A stretch of DNA of 64,000 nt from Bacillus timonensis. Its GTDB lineage: Bacteria; Bacillota; Bacilli; Bacillales; Bacillaceae_L. Within the stretch, counting starts at the first letter, position 1; each line of letters begins with the position of its first letter. The notes below the pieces were generated by a model, which saw nothing but the letters and a program-made list of their open reading frames with translations, was not told where the DNA came from and did no database searches. Below are positions 1 to 8,397 of this stretch, one piece after another. The stretch is from NCBI RefSeq assembly GCF_004799755.1, contig NZ_SLUB01000004.1:124001-188000 (forward strand), read 5' to 3'. A program made the position numbers and the translations under genes.

Positions 1-1
1 C

Positions 2-712
2 AAGAAACAATATGCAAGACGTACTGTTGCAAAGAAAATCTCAACATTGCGCAGTTTTTTTAATTTTCTTCTTCGGGAAAAGCTTATTTCCCAGAATCCA
101 TTCTCATTGGTTTCATTGCCAAAAAGGGAACAAAAGCTACCACACTTTTTATATGAAGAAGAATTGGAAAAACTTTTCAAAGTATCGGATGTTTCTACAA
201 GTTTAGGGCAGCGGGATCAAGCTTTACTTGAATTGCTTTATGCGACCGGAATCCGTGTAAGTGAATGCTGCAAACTTACACTTCAGGATCTCGATTTCTC
301 AGTAGGAACTGTGTTTGTTCACGGAAAAGGAAATAAACAACGCTATGTTCCTTTTGGAAGCTATGCTGAACAAGCACTTACAAACTATATACAAAAAAGT
401 CGTAAGGAATTGCTCAAAAAAGCATCAGTACATACAAACAGTCTTTTCCTTAATTTTCGTGGTGGACCTTTAACAACGAGGGGAGTCCGGTTAATCCTAA
501 ATAACATGATTAAAAAGACTTCATCCACGATACATATTAGTCCACACGTATTGAGACATACATTTGCTACACACCTTTTAAACGAGGGCGCTGATATGAG
601 GTCTGTACAAGAACTGCTCGGGCACGAAAATCTGTCGTCAACACAAGTTTATACGCATGTTACAAAGGATCATTTGCGGAATATTTATTTATCCTCACAT
701 CCACGTGCATAA
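2..712 (+). CDS. xerC: Tyrosine recombinase XerC, 5' end outside window
   Basis: Site-specific tyrosine recombinase that, with XerD, resolves chromosome dimers at dif. The reading frame is open from base 2, so the start lies upstream; 236 codons are visible against about 300 in the family, so roughly the first 65 residues are missing. The catalytic domain is complete: the first Arg is in ATGIRVSE, the HxxR box is in SPHVLRHTFATHLL, then LLGHENLSSTQVYTHV carries the second His and the nucleophilic Tyr. In B. subtilis the orthologue (codV) heads the same xerC-hslV-hslU-codY cluster. Only 17 bp separate its stop from hslV, so the genes are probably cotranscribed. Confidence 0.95.
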   Translation, partial: KKQYARRTVAKKISTLRSFFNFLLREKLISQNPFSLVSLPKREQKLPHFLYEEELEKLFKVSDVSTSLGQRDQALLELLYATGIRVSECCKLTLQDLDFSVGTVFVHGKGNKQRYVPFGSYAEQALTNYIQKSRKELLKKASVHTNSLFLNFRGGPLTTRGVRLILNNMIKKTSSTIHISPHVLRHTFATHLLNEGADMRSVQELLGHENLSSTQVYTHVTKDHLRNIYLSSHPRA

Positions 713-729
713 GGAGGTTGTTCTAAAAA

Positions 730-1272
730 ATGTCAAATTTTCATGCTACAACAATATTTGCTGTCAAACATAAAGGTCAATCAGCAATGGCAGGAGATGG
801 CCAAGTAACCTTTGGTAATGCCGTTGTTATGAAGCATACAGCAAGAAAGGTACGAAAGTTGTTTCAAGGGAGAGTAATTGCAGGATTTGCGGGTTCTGTT
901 GCAGATGCATTTACCCTTTTTGAAATGTTTGAAGGACGCCTTGAGGAGTTTAATGGGAATTTACAAAGGGCAGCGGTTGAGCTTGCAAAGGAATGGAGAA
1001 GTGATAAAGTTCTTCGTAAATTAGAGGCTATGCTCATTGTGATGGATGAGAAGGATTTGCTTCTCATTTCGGGAACAGGTGAAGTGATTGAACCGGATGA
1101 TGGAATTCTTGCCATTGGTTCTGGCGGAAACTACGCTCTTTCTGCTGGCCGTGCATTAAAAAAATACTCAGGTGATCATTTAACGGCCAGGGAGATAGCA
1201 AAAGCTTCATTAGAAATTGCAAGTGAGATTTGTGTGTATACTAATGAAAATATTATAGTTGAAGAACTATAA
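730..1272 (+). CDS. hslV: ATP-dependent protease peptidase subunit HslV (ClpQ/CodW)
   Basis: Proteolytic subunit of the two-component HslUV (ClpYQ) protease: a double-ring peptidase fed unfolded substrates by the HslU ATPase next door. At 180 aa it has the usual size. The N-terminus reads [12 protein letters not shown], with five residues between Met1 and the TT pair that is N-terminal in E. coli HslV. In B. subtilis CodW the same extension leaves Ser2 as the nucleophile, and Ser2 is present here. [22 protein letters not shown] and [14 protein letters not shown] are typical family segments. The ATG follows an AAGGAGG (711-717). The stop overlaps the Shine-Dalgarno of hslU. Confidence 0.96.
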   Translation: MSNFHATTIFAVKHKGQSAMAGDGQVTFGNAVVMKHTARKVRKLFQGRVIAGFAGSVADAFTLFEMFEGRLEEFNGNLQRAAVELAKEWRSDKVLRKLEAMLIVMDEKDLLLISGTGEVIEPDDGILAIGSGGNYALSAGRALKKYSGDHLTAREIAKASLEIASEICVYTNENIIVEEL

Positions 1273-1285
1273 GGAGGGGATTACT

Positions 1286-2683
1286 TTGAAAACGAATTTA
1301 ACCCCAAGACAGATTGTTGAAAAATTAGATCAATACATTATTGGCCAAAACGATGCTAAACGAGCCGTGTCAGTGGCATTAAGAAATCGATACCGCCGAA
1401 GTCTACTTAACGAAAAGCTGAAGGATGAAATCGTACCAAAGAATATACTGATGATTGGGCCAACGGGTGTTGGAAAGACCGAAATTGCTAGACGATTAGC
1501 AAAGCTAGTAGGTGCTCCGTTTGTTAAGGTAGAGGCTACTAAGTTTACCGAAGTAGGTTATGTTGGTCGTGATGTAGAATCAATGGTCCGTGATTTAATC
1601 GAGACAGCTGTTCGCCTTGTGAAAGAGGAAAAAATGGCGGAAGTTTCTGAACGAGCTGTTGAAAATGCCAATAAGCGTATTGTCGAATTGCTAGTCCCAG
1701 GTTCAAAAAAGCAACCAACTTATAAGAACCCACTTGAAATGCTATTTGGTGGGAATACTAATGAACCAGAGGCAGAAAAGTCTACAGAAGAAGACAGTGT
1801 AAGTGAAAGAAGAAAGCGAATGGCTCACAAGCTTGCACTTGGAGAACTTGAAGATTATTATGTTACAGTAGAAGTAGAAGAACAGCAGCCATCTATGTTT
1901 GATCTTTTTCAAGGCTCCGGTATGGAGAACATGGGAATGAATATGCAGGATGCGCTAAGTAATTTAATGCCGAAAAAACGTAAAAAGCGTAAATTAACGG
2001 TTAAAGAAGCAAGGAAAGTCTTGACAAATGAGGAAGCAGCGAAGCTAATTGATATGGATGAGGTTACTCAAGAAGCTGTAAATCGTGCTGAACAATCAGG
2101 AATTATTTTTATAGATGAGATTGACAAAGTAGCAGGTAAAAGTCATAATTCTTCTTCGGCAGATGTTTCCAGAGAAGGAGTTCAAAGAGATATTTTACCG
2201 ATAGTGGAAGGTTCAACCGTTGTAACGAAATATGGCTCCGTTAAAACAGATCATATGTTATTTATTGCAGCTGGTGCATTCCATATGTCAAAGCCTTCGG
2301 ATCTAATTCCTGAATTACAAGGTCGTTTTCCGATTCGTGTAGAGCTCACTAAACTAACAGTAGATGATTTTTATCGAATCCTTGTTGAGCCAGATAATGC
2401 GCTATTGAAACAATATTCAGCATTATTAGAAACAGAAGGTATACAACTTGAATTTTCTGACGATGCTATTCGTAAGATAGCTGAAGTTGCCTTCCAAGTG
2501 AATCAGGACACAGATAATATCGGAGCTCGTCGCCTACATACAATTTTGGAGAGACTTTTAGAGGATTTATCTTTTGAAGCACCAGATATTACGATGGAAA
2601 AAATCACGATTACCCCACAATATGTGGATGATAAATTAAGTACAATCGTGAAAAACAAAGATTTGAGTCAGTTTATTTTGTAA
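1286..2683 (+). CDS. hslU: ATP-dependent protease ATPase subunit HslU (ClpY/CodX)
   Basis: AAA+ unfoldase that recognises substrates and threads them into HslV. The TTG at 1286 is chosen because it follows AAGGAGGGG (1271-1279) and gives [20 protein letters not shown], the family N-terminus; the longer frame from 1259 would overlap hslV. The protein is 465 aa. Walker A is GPTGVGKT (residues 58-65). Walker B FIDEIDKV lies near residue 275. Between them is the variable I domain, rich in charged residues with a KKRKKRK patch. The C-terminal sensor region has NIGARRLHT. It is translated just after hslV, as expected for a stoichiometric complex. Confidence 0.96.
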   Translation: MKTNLTPRQIVEKLDQYIIGQNDAKRAVSVALRNRYRRSLLNEKLKDEIVPKNILMIGPTGVGKTEIARRLAKLVGAPFVKVEATKFTEVGYVGRDVESMVRDLIETAVRLVKEEKMAEVSERAVENANKRIVELLVPGSKKQPTYKNPLEMLFGGNTNEPEAEKSTEEDSVSERRKRMAHKLALGELEDYYVTVEVEEQQPSMFDLFQGSGMENMGMNMQDALSNLMPKKRKKRKLTVKEARKVLTNEEAAKLIDMDEVTQEAVNRAEQSGIIFIDEIDKVAGKSHNSSSADVSREGVQRDILPIVEGSTVVTKYGSVKTDHMLFIAAGAFHMSKPSDLIPELQGRFPIRVELTKLTVDDFYRILVEPDNALLKQYSALLETEGIQLEFSDDAIRKIAEVAFQVNQDTDNIGARRLHTILERLLEDLSFEAPDITMEKITITPQYVDDKLSTIVKNKDLSQFIL

Positions 2684-2706
2684 GAATATCAGGAGGAACA
2701 AGTAAA

Positions 2707-3486
2707 ATGCCATTATTACAAAGAACACGAAAAATTAATGCTATGCTGCAAAATGCAGCTGGTAAACCAGTTAACTTCAAGGAAATGTCTGAAACACTAC
2801 GCGATGTGATTGGAGCAAATATTTTCTTATTAAGTCGCCGTGGAAAACTTCTTGGATATGCGATCAATCAACAGATTGAAAATGAAAGAATGAAGAAAAT
2901 GATTGAAGATCGTCATTTCCCAGAGGAGTACACGCAAAGCCTATTCAATATTCAAGAAACTTCATCAAACCTTGATATTGAAAGTGCTTATACTGCTTTC
3001 CCAATTGAAAACAAAGATTTGTTCAAAAGCGGTTTAACAACAATCGTACCAATTATCGGTGGTGGTGAACGATTAGGTACACTTATTCTTTCAAGACTTG
3101 ATCAAAGTTTTGAAGATGATGATTTAATTTTAGCTGAGTATGGTGCAACAGTAGTTGGTATGGAAATCCTACGTGAAAAAGCAGAGGAAATTGAGGAAGA
3201 AGCTAGAAGTAAAGCGGTTGTTCAAATGGCCATTAGTTCATTATCATATAGTGAGTTTGAAGCTATTGAACATATTTTTGAAGAATTAAATGGCAACGAA
3301 GGGTTATTAGTTGCAAGTAAAATTGCAGACCGCGTTGGAATCACACGATCAGTTATCGTTAACGCATTAAGAAAGCTTGAAAGTGCGGGCGTAATTGAAT
3401 CACGTTCATTAGGAATGAAGGGAACTTACATTAAGGTCCTAAATGATAAGTTCTTATTGGAATTAGAAAAGCTAAAATCACATTAA
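2707..3486 (+). CDS. codY: GTP-sensing global transcriptional repressor CodY
   Basis: Pleiotropic DNA-binding repressor that senses GTP and branched-chain amino acids and, in B. subtilis, represses stationary-phase genes including the downstream fla/che promoter. The 259-aa length is the family's usual size. The N-terminal ligand-binding GAF domain covers about residues 1-155, and a winged helix-turn-helix near residues 203-222 reads [20 protein letters not shown]. The ATG follows AGGAGG (2691-2696). It is the last gene of the xerC-hslVU-codY cluster; a strong terminator follows 11 bp after the stop. No deletion or odd residue is visible. Confidence 0.97.
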   Translation: MPLLQRTRKINAMLQNAAGKPVNFKEMSETLRDVIGANIFLLSRRGKLLGYAINQQIENERMKKMIEDRHFPEEYTQSLFNIQETSSNLDIESAYTAFPIENKDLFKSGLTTIVPIIGGGERLGTLILSRLDQSFEDDDLILAEYGATVVGMEILREKAEEIEEEARSKAVVQMAISSLSYSEFEAIEHIFEELNGNEGLLVASKIADRVGITRSVIVNALRKLESAGVIESRSLGMKGTYIKVLNDKFLLELEKLKSH

Positions 3487-3496
3487 GTATAAAAAG

Positions 3497-3532
3497 AGCG
3501 AAGATGGTTTTAATCCATCTTCGCTTTTTTTA
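3497..3532 (+). terminator. Intrinsic terminator after codY
   Basis: An 11-bp perfect stem (AGCGAAGATGG, 3497-3507, with CCATCTTCGCT, 3515-3525) has a 7-nt loop and a run of seven T. It separates the codY unit from the flagellar operon. Confidence 0.93.
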
Positions 3533-3561
3533 TCATTCAATAAAAGAACAAATGTCTGAAA

Positions 3562-3588
3562 TAGATTTCTATCATAATATGTCGATTT
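3562..3588 (+). promoter_or_regulatory. Candidate sigma-D promoter for the flagellar operon
   Basis: TAGA (3562-3565), 15 bp, then GTCGATTT (3581-3588). The sigma-D consensus is TAAA-N15-GCCGATAT, so the match is 3/4 and 6/8 with exact spacing. B. subtilis has a sigma-D promoter ahead of flgB, which makes this plausible, but the region is AT-rich and the call is by eye. Confidence 0.4.
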
Positions 3589-3631
3589 TTTATAGTGGAA
3601 ATAAGTTCTTGTCTTTTTTTGTAAAAAACAG

Positions 3632-3660
3632 ATGAAAACCAACGACTTAAATCCTATAAT
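3632..3660 (+). promoter_or_regulatory. Candidate sigma-A promoter for the flagellar operon
   Basis: A perfect -10 TATAAT (3655-3660) lies 17 bp downstream of ATGAAA (3632-3637), which matches the TTGACA -35 at 4 of 6 positions. The implied transcript start is near 3667, giving a leader of about 155 nt to flgB. Confidence 0.45.
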
Positions 3661-3822
3661 TAAGAATAGAATCTGTAGGGAAAAAGACCTATATTGTCGA
3701 AAAACATCACTTTTTATCGTAAGCTTCATAGACAGATAGATTTAATTTCATTACAATAATAAAGAGTTAACACAATACGTTATATTTATTCGAAGAAACA
3801 ATTTTTTTTGTGAGGGGATAAG

Positions 3823-4218
3823 ATGAAACTTTTTTCTAATACCATTCATTCACTAGAGAAAGCATTAGATAATTCAGCTCTTCGACAGAAGGTAATTTCA
3901 AATAATATTGCAAATGTAGATACACCAAATTACAAAGCACAGGACGTTAGCTTTAAGAACCTTCTTTCAAATGAAATGAATAGTCCATTGAGAGCAAATC
4001 GTACGAATGAAAAGCATTTCGAATTTACTAGTAGCAAACGCCTAAACAGCCAAGTTGTTACCAAAAATGATACAGCATATAACCATAACGGTAATAACGT
4101 AGACATAGATAAAGAAATGGCGCTATTGGCGGAGAACCAAATTTACTACAATGCCGTAACAGAAAGAATTAGTGGGAAATTCAATACATTAAAAACAGTG
4201 ATTAAAGGAGGGAACTAA
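3823..4218 (+). CDS. flgB: Flagellar basal-body rod protein FlgB
   Basis: Proximal rod protein of the flagellar basal body, exported by the flagellar type III system. The 131-aa protein has the rod/hook-family N-terminal motif SNNIANVDTPNYKAQDVSF (about residues 26-44). Its C-terminal heptad helix (ALLAENQIYYNAVTERISGKF) packs in the rod. It is the first gene of the fla/che operon, preceded by GAGGGG (3812-3817). flgC starts 2 bp after its stop. Confidence 0.95.
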   Translation: MKLFSNTIHSLEKALDNSALRQKVISNNIANVDTPNYKAQDVSFKNLLSNEMNSPLRANRTNEKHFEFTSSKRLNSQVVTKNDTAYNHNGNNVDIDKEMALLAENQIYYNAVTERISGKFNTLKTVIKGGN

Positions 4219-4220
4219 GA

Positions 4221-4670
4221 GTGTCGATTTTTCATAGCCTCAATACTAGTGCTTCAGCATTAACAGCTGGACGACTCAGAATGGACGTTATTTCTTCGAA
4301 TATGGCAAATGTGGATACAACAAGGGGGAAACTTGTTGATGGCCAGTGGCAGCCTTATAGAAGAAAAATGGTTGTTCAGCAACCCCTAGGTAATAGTTTT
4401 TCCTCACATCTATCAAAAGCGATGAATCAATCGAAAGTTGGCAATGGGGTAAAGGTGACAGGAATCGTTGAGGATAATACTCCATTCCAGCTGGTATATA
4501 ACCCAGATCATCCTGATGCGAATGAAGAAGGCTATGTAGCACTTCCGAATGTAGACCCTCTAAAGGAAATGGTCGATTTGATAAGCGCCACAAGATCGTA
4601 TGAAGCGAACGTGACAGTCCTTAATGCCTCAAAAGGAATGTTAATGAAGGCTTTAGAAATTGGAAAATAG
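4221..4670 (+). CDS. flgC: Flagellar basal-body rod protein FlgC
   Basis: Second rod protein, with the same architecture as FlgB. The N-terminal SSNMANVDTTRG (about residues 25-36) is the family motif, and the C-terminal ATRSYEANVTVLNASKGMLMKALEIGK is the conserved rod helix. It is 149 aa long. The GTG at 4221 follows AAAGGAGGG (4205-4213). It is embedded in the operon with no room for a separate promoter. Confidence 0.95.
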   Translation: MSIFHSLNTSASALTAGRLRMDVISSNMANVDTTRGKLVDGQWQPYRRKMVVQQPLGNSFSSHLSKAMNQSKVGNGVKVTGIVEDNTPFQLVYNPDHPDANEEGYVALPNVDPLKEMVDLISATRSYEANVTVLNASKGMLMKALEIGK

Positions 4671-4680
4671 GTGATGAATC

Positions 4681-4980
4681 GTGATTGAAAAAATAAATAT
4701 TGCTACACCGCAGGTTTTTACAAAGCCTGGGATACAACCAAAGACAGCAAGCACTGTTCAAAAGGAATTTAGCCATTTTTTAAAAGACGCAATCAATAAT
4801 GTGAATGATTCACAAAAGACATCGGATATCATGACCGAAAAGCTGATTAAAGGCGAAAACGTTGATTTGCACCAAGTAATGATTGCTTCTCAAAAAGCGA
4901 GTGTTTCCTTACAAGCGACACTTCAAATTCGAAATAAAGTAGTAGAGGCATACCAAGAAATCATGAGGATGCAGGTCTAA
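4681..4980 (+). CDS. fliE: Flagellar hook-basal body complex protein FliE
   Basis: Small (99 aa) adaptor between the MS-ring (FliF) and the rod (FlgB). The conserved C-terminal half reads KGENVDLHQVMIASQKASVSL followed by QIRNKVVEAYQEIMRMQV. The GTG at 4681 follows the weak AGGTGA (4669-4674), which overlaps the flgC stop, so translation may be coupled. The position between flgC and fliF is the standard one. Confidence 0.94.
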   Translation: MIEKINIATPQVFTKPGIQPKTASTVQKEFSHFLKDAINNVNDSQKTSDIMTEKLIKGENVDLHQVMIASQKASVSLQATLQIRNKVVEAYQEIMRMQV

Positions 4981-5013
4981 TCTGAAATAATACAGCTTGA
5001 TAGGGGTATGTAA

Positions 5014-6609
5014 ATGAAAGAGAAACTTCTTTTATATAAAACGAAGATAAGTGAATATTGGAAGAAACAATCCGGTCTTCAAAAGACCACAATAATTGGA
5101 TTGCCATTACTTTTAATTTTCGTGATTTCGCTTACCGTGTTTTTTACAACAAAATCAACCCTTGTTCCTTTGTATAGTAACCTTACACCACAGGAGACAG
5201 GGCAAATAAAAGCAACTTTAGATTCCAGGGGAATTCAATCAGAAATAGCGGATAATGGATCAACCATTAAGGTACCAGAAGAAGTGGTCGAAACCTTAAT
5301 GGTTGAACTTGCGGCAGAAGGAATACCGGATAGTGGCAATATCGATTATTCATTTTTTGGTCAAAATGCGGGTTTTGGGATGACCGATAATGAATTTAAT
5401 ATGCTTAAACTCGAATCCACTCAAACTGAGTTAGCTAACCTAATCAAAGGCATCGATGGGATAAACGATGCGAAGGTTATGATTAGCATGCCGAACGACG
5501 GGATTTTTGTTAAGGACAGCCAGGCAGAGGCGTCCGCTTCTATCGTTCTAAACACGAAACCTGGATATAGATTTGAACAAGAGCAAATAAAATCTTTGTA
5601 TCATTTGGTTTCAAAAAGTATTCCTAATCTACCTACTGATAATATCGTCATAACCAACCAAAACTTTGAGTATTTTGATTTGGAAAATGAAGAAAATTTA
5701 GCGGTAGTTGGAAATGTTGCGTCACAGCTTGAATTAAAACGTGAAATTGAAAGAGATCTACAAAGACAAGTCCAGAAAATGCTTGGAACAATGATGGGAC
5801 CAGATAAAATTGTCGTGTCGGTTACAACGGATATTGACTTTACACAAGAAAACCGTCAGGAGAATCTTGTAACACCAGTTGATCCTGAAAATATGGAAGG
5901 TATTGATATCAGTGTTGAAAGAATAACTGAGACCTTTTCTGGTGATGGTGCCCAAGTTGGTGGGTTAAGCGGAACTGGAGAAAACGAAGTTCCGGCTTAC
6001 AATACCGGTGGACAAGCTGGTAGTGGCGATTACGAACGTATTGAGGAACGTGTTAATAAAGATGTGAATCGGATCACAAAGGATATTGTAGAAGCTCCTT
6101 ATAAAATAAGAGATTTAGGAATTCAGGTTATGGTCGAAGCGCCAGACCCTAAGGATCCTGCATCGATGCCACAAGAACGTGTCGATGATATTGAAAGAAT
6201 TCTAAGTACGATCGTGAGTACTAGCATAAATCAAGATGTTAATAATCAATTAACACAACAAGAAATTCAAGATAAGATTGTTGTATCTGTTCAAGAATTT
6301 AATGGAAAATCAACTACAGTTAGTGAAACGCCTGTAATTTCAGCAATTCCTTTATGGGTTTATATTTTGGGTGGTCTTTTAGTACTTGGACTTATCATTC
6401 TATTATTCTTATTTTTACGCAAAAAGAAAGAACCAATTATCGAAGAGGAAGTTCCTGAAACAGAACCGGTTTTCTTTGATCATATCCCTGATGTTAATGA
6501 AGAAAAAGAATCAGAAGCAACGGTTCGAAGAAAGCAATTGGAGAAGCTTGCGAAGGATAAACCAGAGGATTTTGCAAAATTATTACGTTCATGGTTAGCA
6601 GATGAGTAG
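5014..6609 (+). CDS. fliF: Flagellar MS-ring protein FliF
   Basis: Forms the membrane-embedded MS-ring on which the motor and export gate assemble. The 531-aa protein has an N-terminal membrane segment (about residues 25-46), a YscJ/FliF ring-building domain (YSNLTPQETGQIKATLDSRGI and following), and a C-terminal membrane segment near residues 445-468 followed by RKKKE. The cytoplasmic tail ends LAKDKPEDFAKLLRSWLADE, the FliG-binding part. The ATG follows ATAGGGG. fliG starts 11 bp downstream, in keeping with the direct FliF-FliG contact. Confidence 0.96.
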   Translation: MKEKLLLYKTKISEYWKKQSGLQKTTIIGLPLLLIFVISLTVFFTTKSTLVPLYSNLTPQETGQIKATLDSRGIQSEIADNGSTIKVPEEVVETLMVELAAEGIPDSGNIDYSFFGQNAGFGMTDNEFNMLKLESTQTELANLIKGIDGINDAKVMISMPNDGIFVKDSQAEASASIVLNTKPGYRFEQEQIKSLYHLVSKSIPNLPTDNIVITNQNFEYFDLENEENLAVVGNVASQLELKREIERDLQRQVQKMLGTMMGPDKIVVSVTTDIDFTQENRQENLVTPVDPENMEGIDISVERITETFSGDGAQVGGLSGTGENEVPAYNTGGQAGSGDYERIEERVNKDVNRITKDIVEAPYKIRDLGIQVMVEAPDPKDPASMPQERVDDIERILSTIVSTSINQDVNNQLTQQEIQDKIVVSVQEFNGKSTTVSETPVISAIPLWVYILGGLLVLGLIILLFLFLRKKKEPIIEEEVPETEPVFFDHIPDVNEEKESEATVRRKQLEKLAKDKPEDFAKLLRSWLADE

Positions 6610-6620
6610 GGGGTGGCGAA

Positions 6621-7640
6621 GTGGCAAAACGAGATAGTAATAGTGGTCTTACTGGCAAACAAAAAGCAGCCATTCTTCTCATTTCACTAGGTCCAGATGT
6701 TTCCGCTTCAGTGTATAAGCATCTATCAGAGGAAGAAATTGAAAAGTTAACATTAGAGATTTCTGGAGTTCGAAAAGTAGAAGCTAATACTAAAGAACAA
6801 ATTATGGAAGAGTTCCATCAAATTGCCATTGCCCAGGATTATATCACTCAAGGTGGTATTGGATATGCAAAGACAGTACTTGAAAAAGCACTTGGGGAAG
6901 AGCAAGCAGGAGTCATCATTAATCGATTAACGTCATCTCTTCAGGTTAAACCGTTTGATTTTGCTAGGAAGGCGGATCCTGGACAAATCTTGAACTTTAT
7001 TCAAAATGAGCATCCTCAGACAATTGCATTAATACTATCTTATTTAGATTCAAGACAAGCGGCACAAATTTTATCGGAGTTGCCACAAGAAGTTCAAGCA
7101 GATATTGCAAGAAGAATTGCAATTATGGATAGAACTTCACCTGAAATTATCAATGAGGTCGAACAAATCCTCGAACGCAAGCTTTCAGCTACCGTAACAC
7201 ATGATTATACGCAAACCGGTGGAATTGAGGCTGTTGTGGAAGTATTAAATGGAGTCGATCGTTCAACAGAAAGAACGATTTTAGATGCACTTGAGATTCA
7301 AGATCCTGAGCTAGCAGAGGAAATCAAAAAGAGAATGTTTGTATTTGAGGACATTGTTACTCTTGATAACCGCGCTATTCAGCGTGTCATTCGTGATGTG
7401 GAAAATGAGGACCTCATGTTATCACTTCGTGTTGCAAGTGAAGAAGTGAAGGAAATTGTCTTTAAAAACATGTCCAAACGAATGGTTGAAACATTTAAAG
7501 AGGAAATGGAATATATGGGACCGGTTCGCTTACGTGATGTGGAGGAAGCTCAATCACGTATTGTAGCGGTTATAAGAAGACTTGAGGAAGCTGGGGAAAT
7601 CGTCATCGCTCGTGGCGGAGGAGATGATATTATTGTCTAA
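6621..7640 (+). CDS. fliG: Flagellar motor switch protein FliG
   Basis: C-ring component that couples stator torque to the rotor and sets rotation direction. It is 339 aa. The N-terminal domain (LTGKQKAAILLISLG) binds FliF, the middle domain holds NEHPQTIALILSYL, and the C-terminal domain carries the charged torque helix (VASEEVKEIVFKNMSKRMVE). The GTG at 6621 follows GGGGGTGG (6609-6616). The 3' end overlaps the start of fliH by 8 bp. Confidence 0.96.
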   Translation: MAKRDSNSGLTGKQKAAILLISLGPDVSASVYKHLSEEEIEKLTLEISGVRKVEANTKEQIMEEFHQIAIAQDYITQGGIGYAKTVLEKALGEEQAGVIINRLTSSLQVKPFDFARKADPGQILNFIQNEHPQTIALILSYLDSRQAAQILSELPQEVQADIARRIAIMDRTSPEIINEVEQILERKLSATVTHDYTQTGGIEAVVEVLNGVDRSTERTILDALEIQDPELAEEIKKRMFVFEDIVTLDNRAIQRVIRDVENEDLMLSLRVASEEVKEIVFKNMSKRMVETFKEEMEYMGPVRLRDVEEAQSRIVAVIRRLEEAGEIVIARGGGDDIIV

Positions 7641-8394
7641 CGTTATAAAGTCAAATTCGACTCCGTCTAAGGATACTCAAAAAAGAGTCATCGGGCTAAA
7701 AGTGTTACAAACAAAAGAAAACAATCAAGTTGAGGTGGAACAAGAAGATTTACAGGTTGTTTCCAAAAAAATGCTAGATGATGCAAAGGAACAGGCTGAT
7801 CAGATTGTCAAAGATGCCATTGCATACTCCAATTCAAGCAGACAGCAAGTATTAGTCGAAAAACGTAATTGGGAAGAAGAGCAACAGGAACTTTACCGTA
7901 AAACTACAGAAGAGGGCTTTCAAGCCGGGTTGAATGAAGGAAGAGAAAAGGGATATCAAGAGTATTCTGACTTACTAACTGAAGCTCGTCAAATTATTGA
8001 TGCATCAAAGCAAGATTACAATCAATATCTGGATTCTTCAGAAGAGGTTATTTTAAAGCTAGCAATGACAGTTGCAGAAAAGGTCATTGGGATTCATCTT
8101 TCACAGCAACCAGAAAACTTTACACACCTTGTAAAAAAGGCGATTAAAGAAGTAAAGGAACATTCTGATATAACGATTCAAATACACCCACGTTTTTATC
8201 CATTTGTGATTGAGCAAAAAGAGGATTTAACCGCTATTCTTAACCGGGAAACCAATCTTTTTGTTTATCCGAATGATGACCTAGGAGAAACAGATTGTGT
8301 AATTGAATCGTCCTTTGGAAAGATTAATGCAAGTGTTGATACCCAGCTTTCTGAGATTAAAGAAAAATTACTTTCTTTGCTATTGGAGGAATAG
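7633..8394 (+). CDS. fliH: Flagellar assembly protein FliH
   Basis: Regulator and stator of the FliI export ATPase. The long charged helical N-terminal half (many Glu, Gln, Lys) and the C-terminal part (LAMTVAEKVIGIHL, then HPRFYPFVIEQ) fit FliH/YscL. I prefer the TTG at 7633 (MSNVIKS), 9 bp after GGAGGAG inside fliG; the ATG at 7624 is the alternative but lies too close to that site. At 253 aa it is normal in size. The overlap with fliG suggests translational coupling. fliI follows 3 bp after the stop. Confidence 0.9.
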   Translation: MSNVIKSNSTPSKDTQKRVIGLKVLQTKENNQVEVEQEDLQVVSKKMLDDAKEQADQIVKDAIAYSNSSRQQVLVEKRNWEEEQQELYRKTTEEGFQAGLNEGREKGYQEYSDLLTEARQIIDASKQDYNQYLDSSEEVILKLAMTVAEKVIGIHLSQQPENFTHLVKKAIKEVKEHSDITIQIHPRFYPFVIEQKEDLTAILNRETNLFVYPNDDLGETDCVIESSFGKINASVDTQLSEIKEKLLSLLLEE

Positions 8395-8397
8395 TCT

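Larger units (their letters stand above)
3533..3822. other. Intergenic promoter region upstream of the fla/che operon
   Basis: 290 bp of AT-rich DNA without a credible gene. It is the only inter-gene gap above 300 bp if counted from the codY stop. It should hold the promoters of the 29-kb motility operon. I see a TATAAT (3655-3660), a sigma-D-like pair (3562-3588) and one Spo0A-box-like TGTCGAA (3695-3701). No clear CodY box (AATTTTCWGAAAATT) was found by eye. Confidence 0.7.

Noticed and set aside
3658-3672. CodY box before flgB
   Set aside because: The best segment by eye matches the AATTTTCWGAAAATT consensus at only about 8 of 15 positions, no better than chance in AT-rich DNA.
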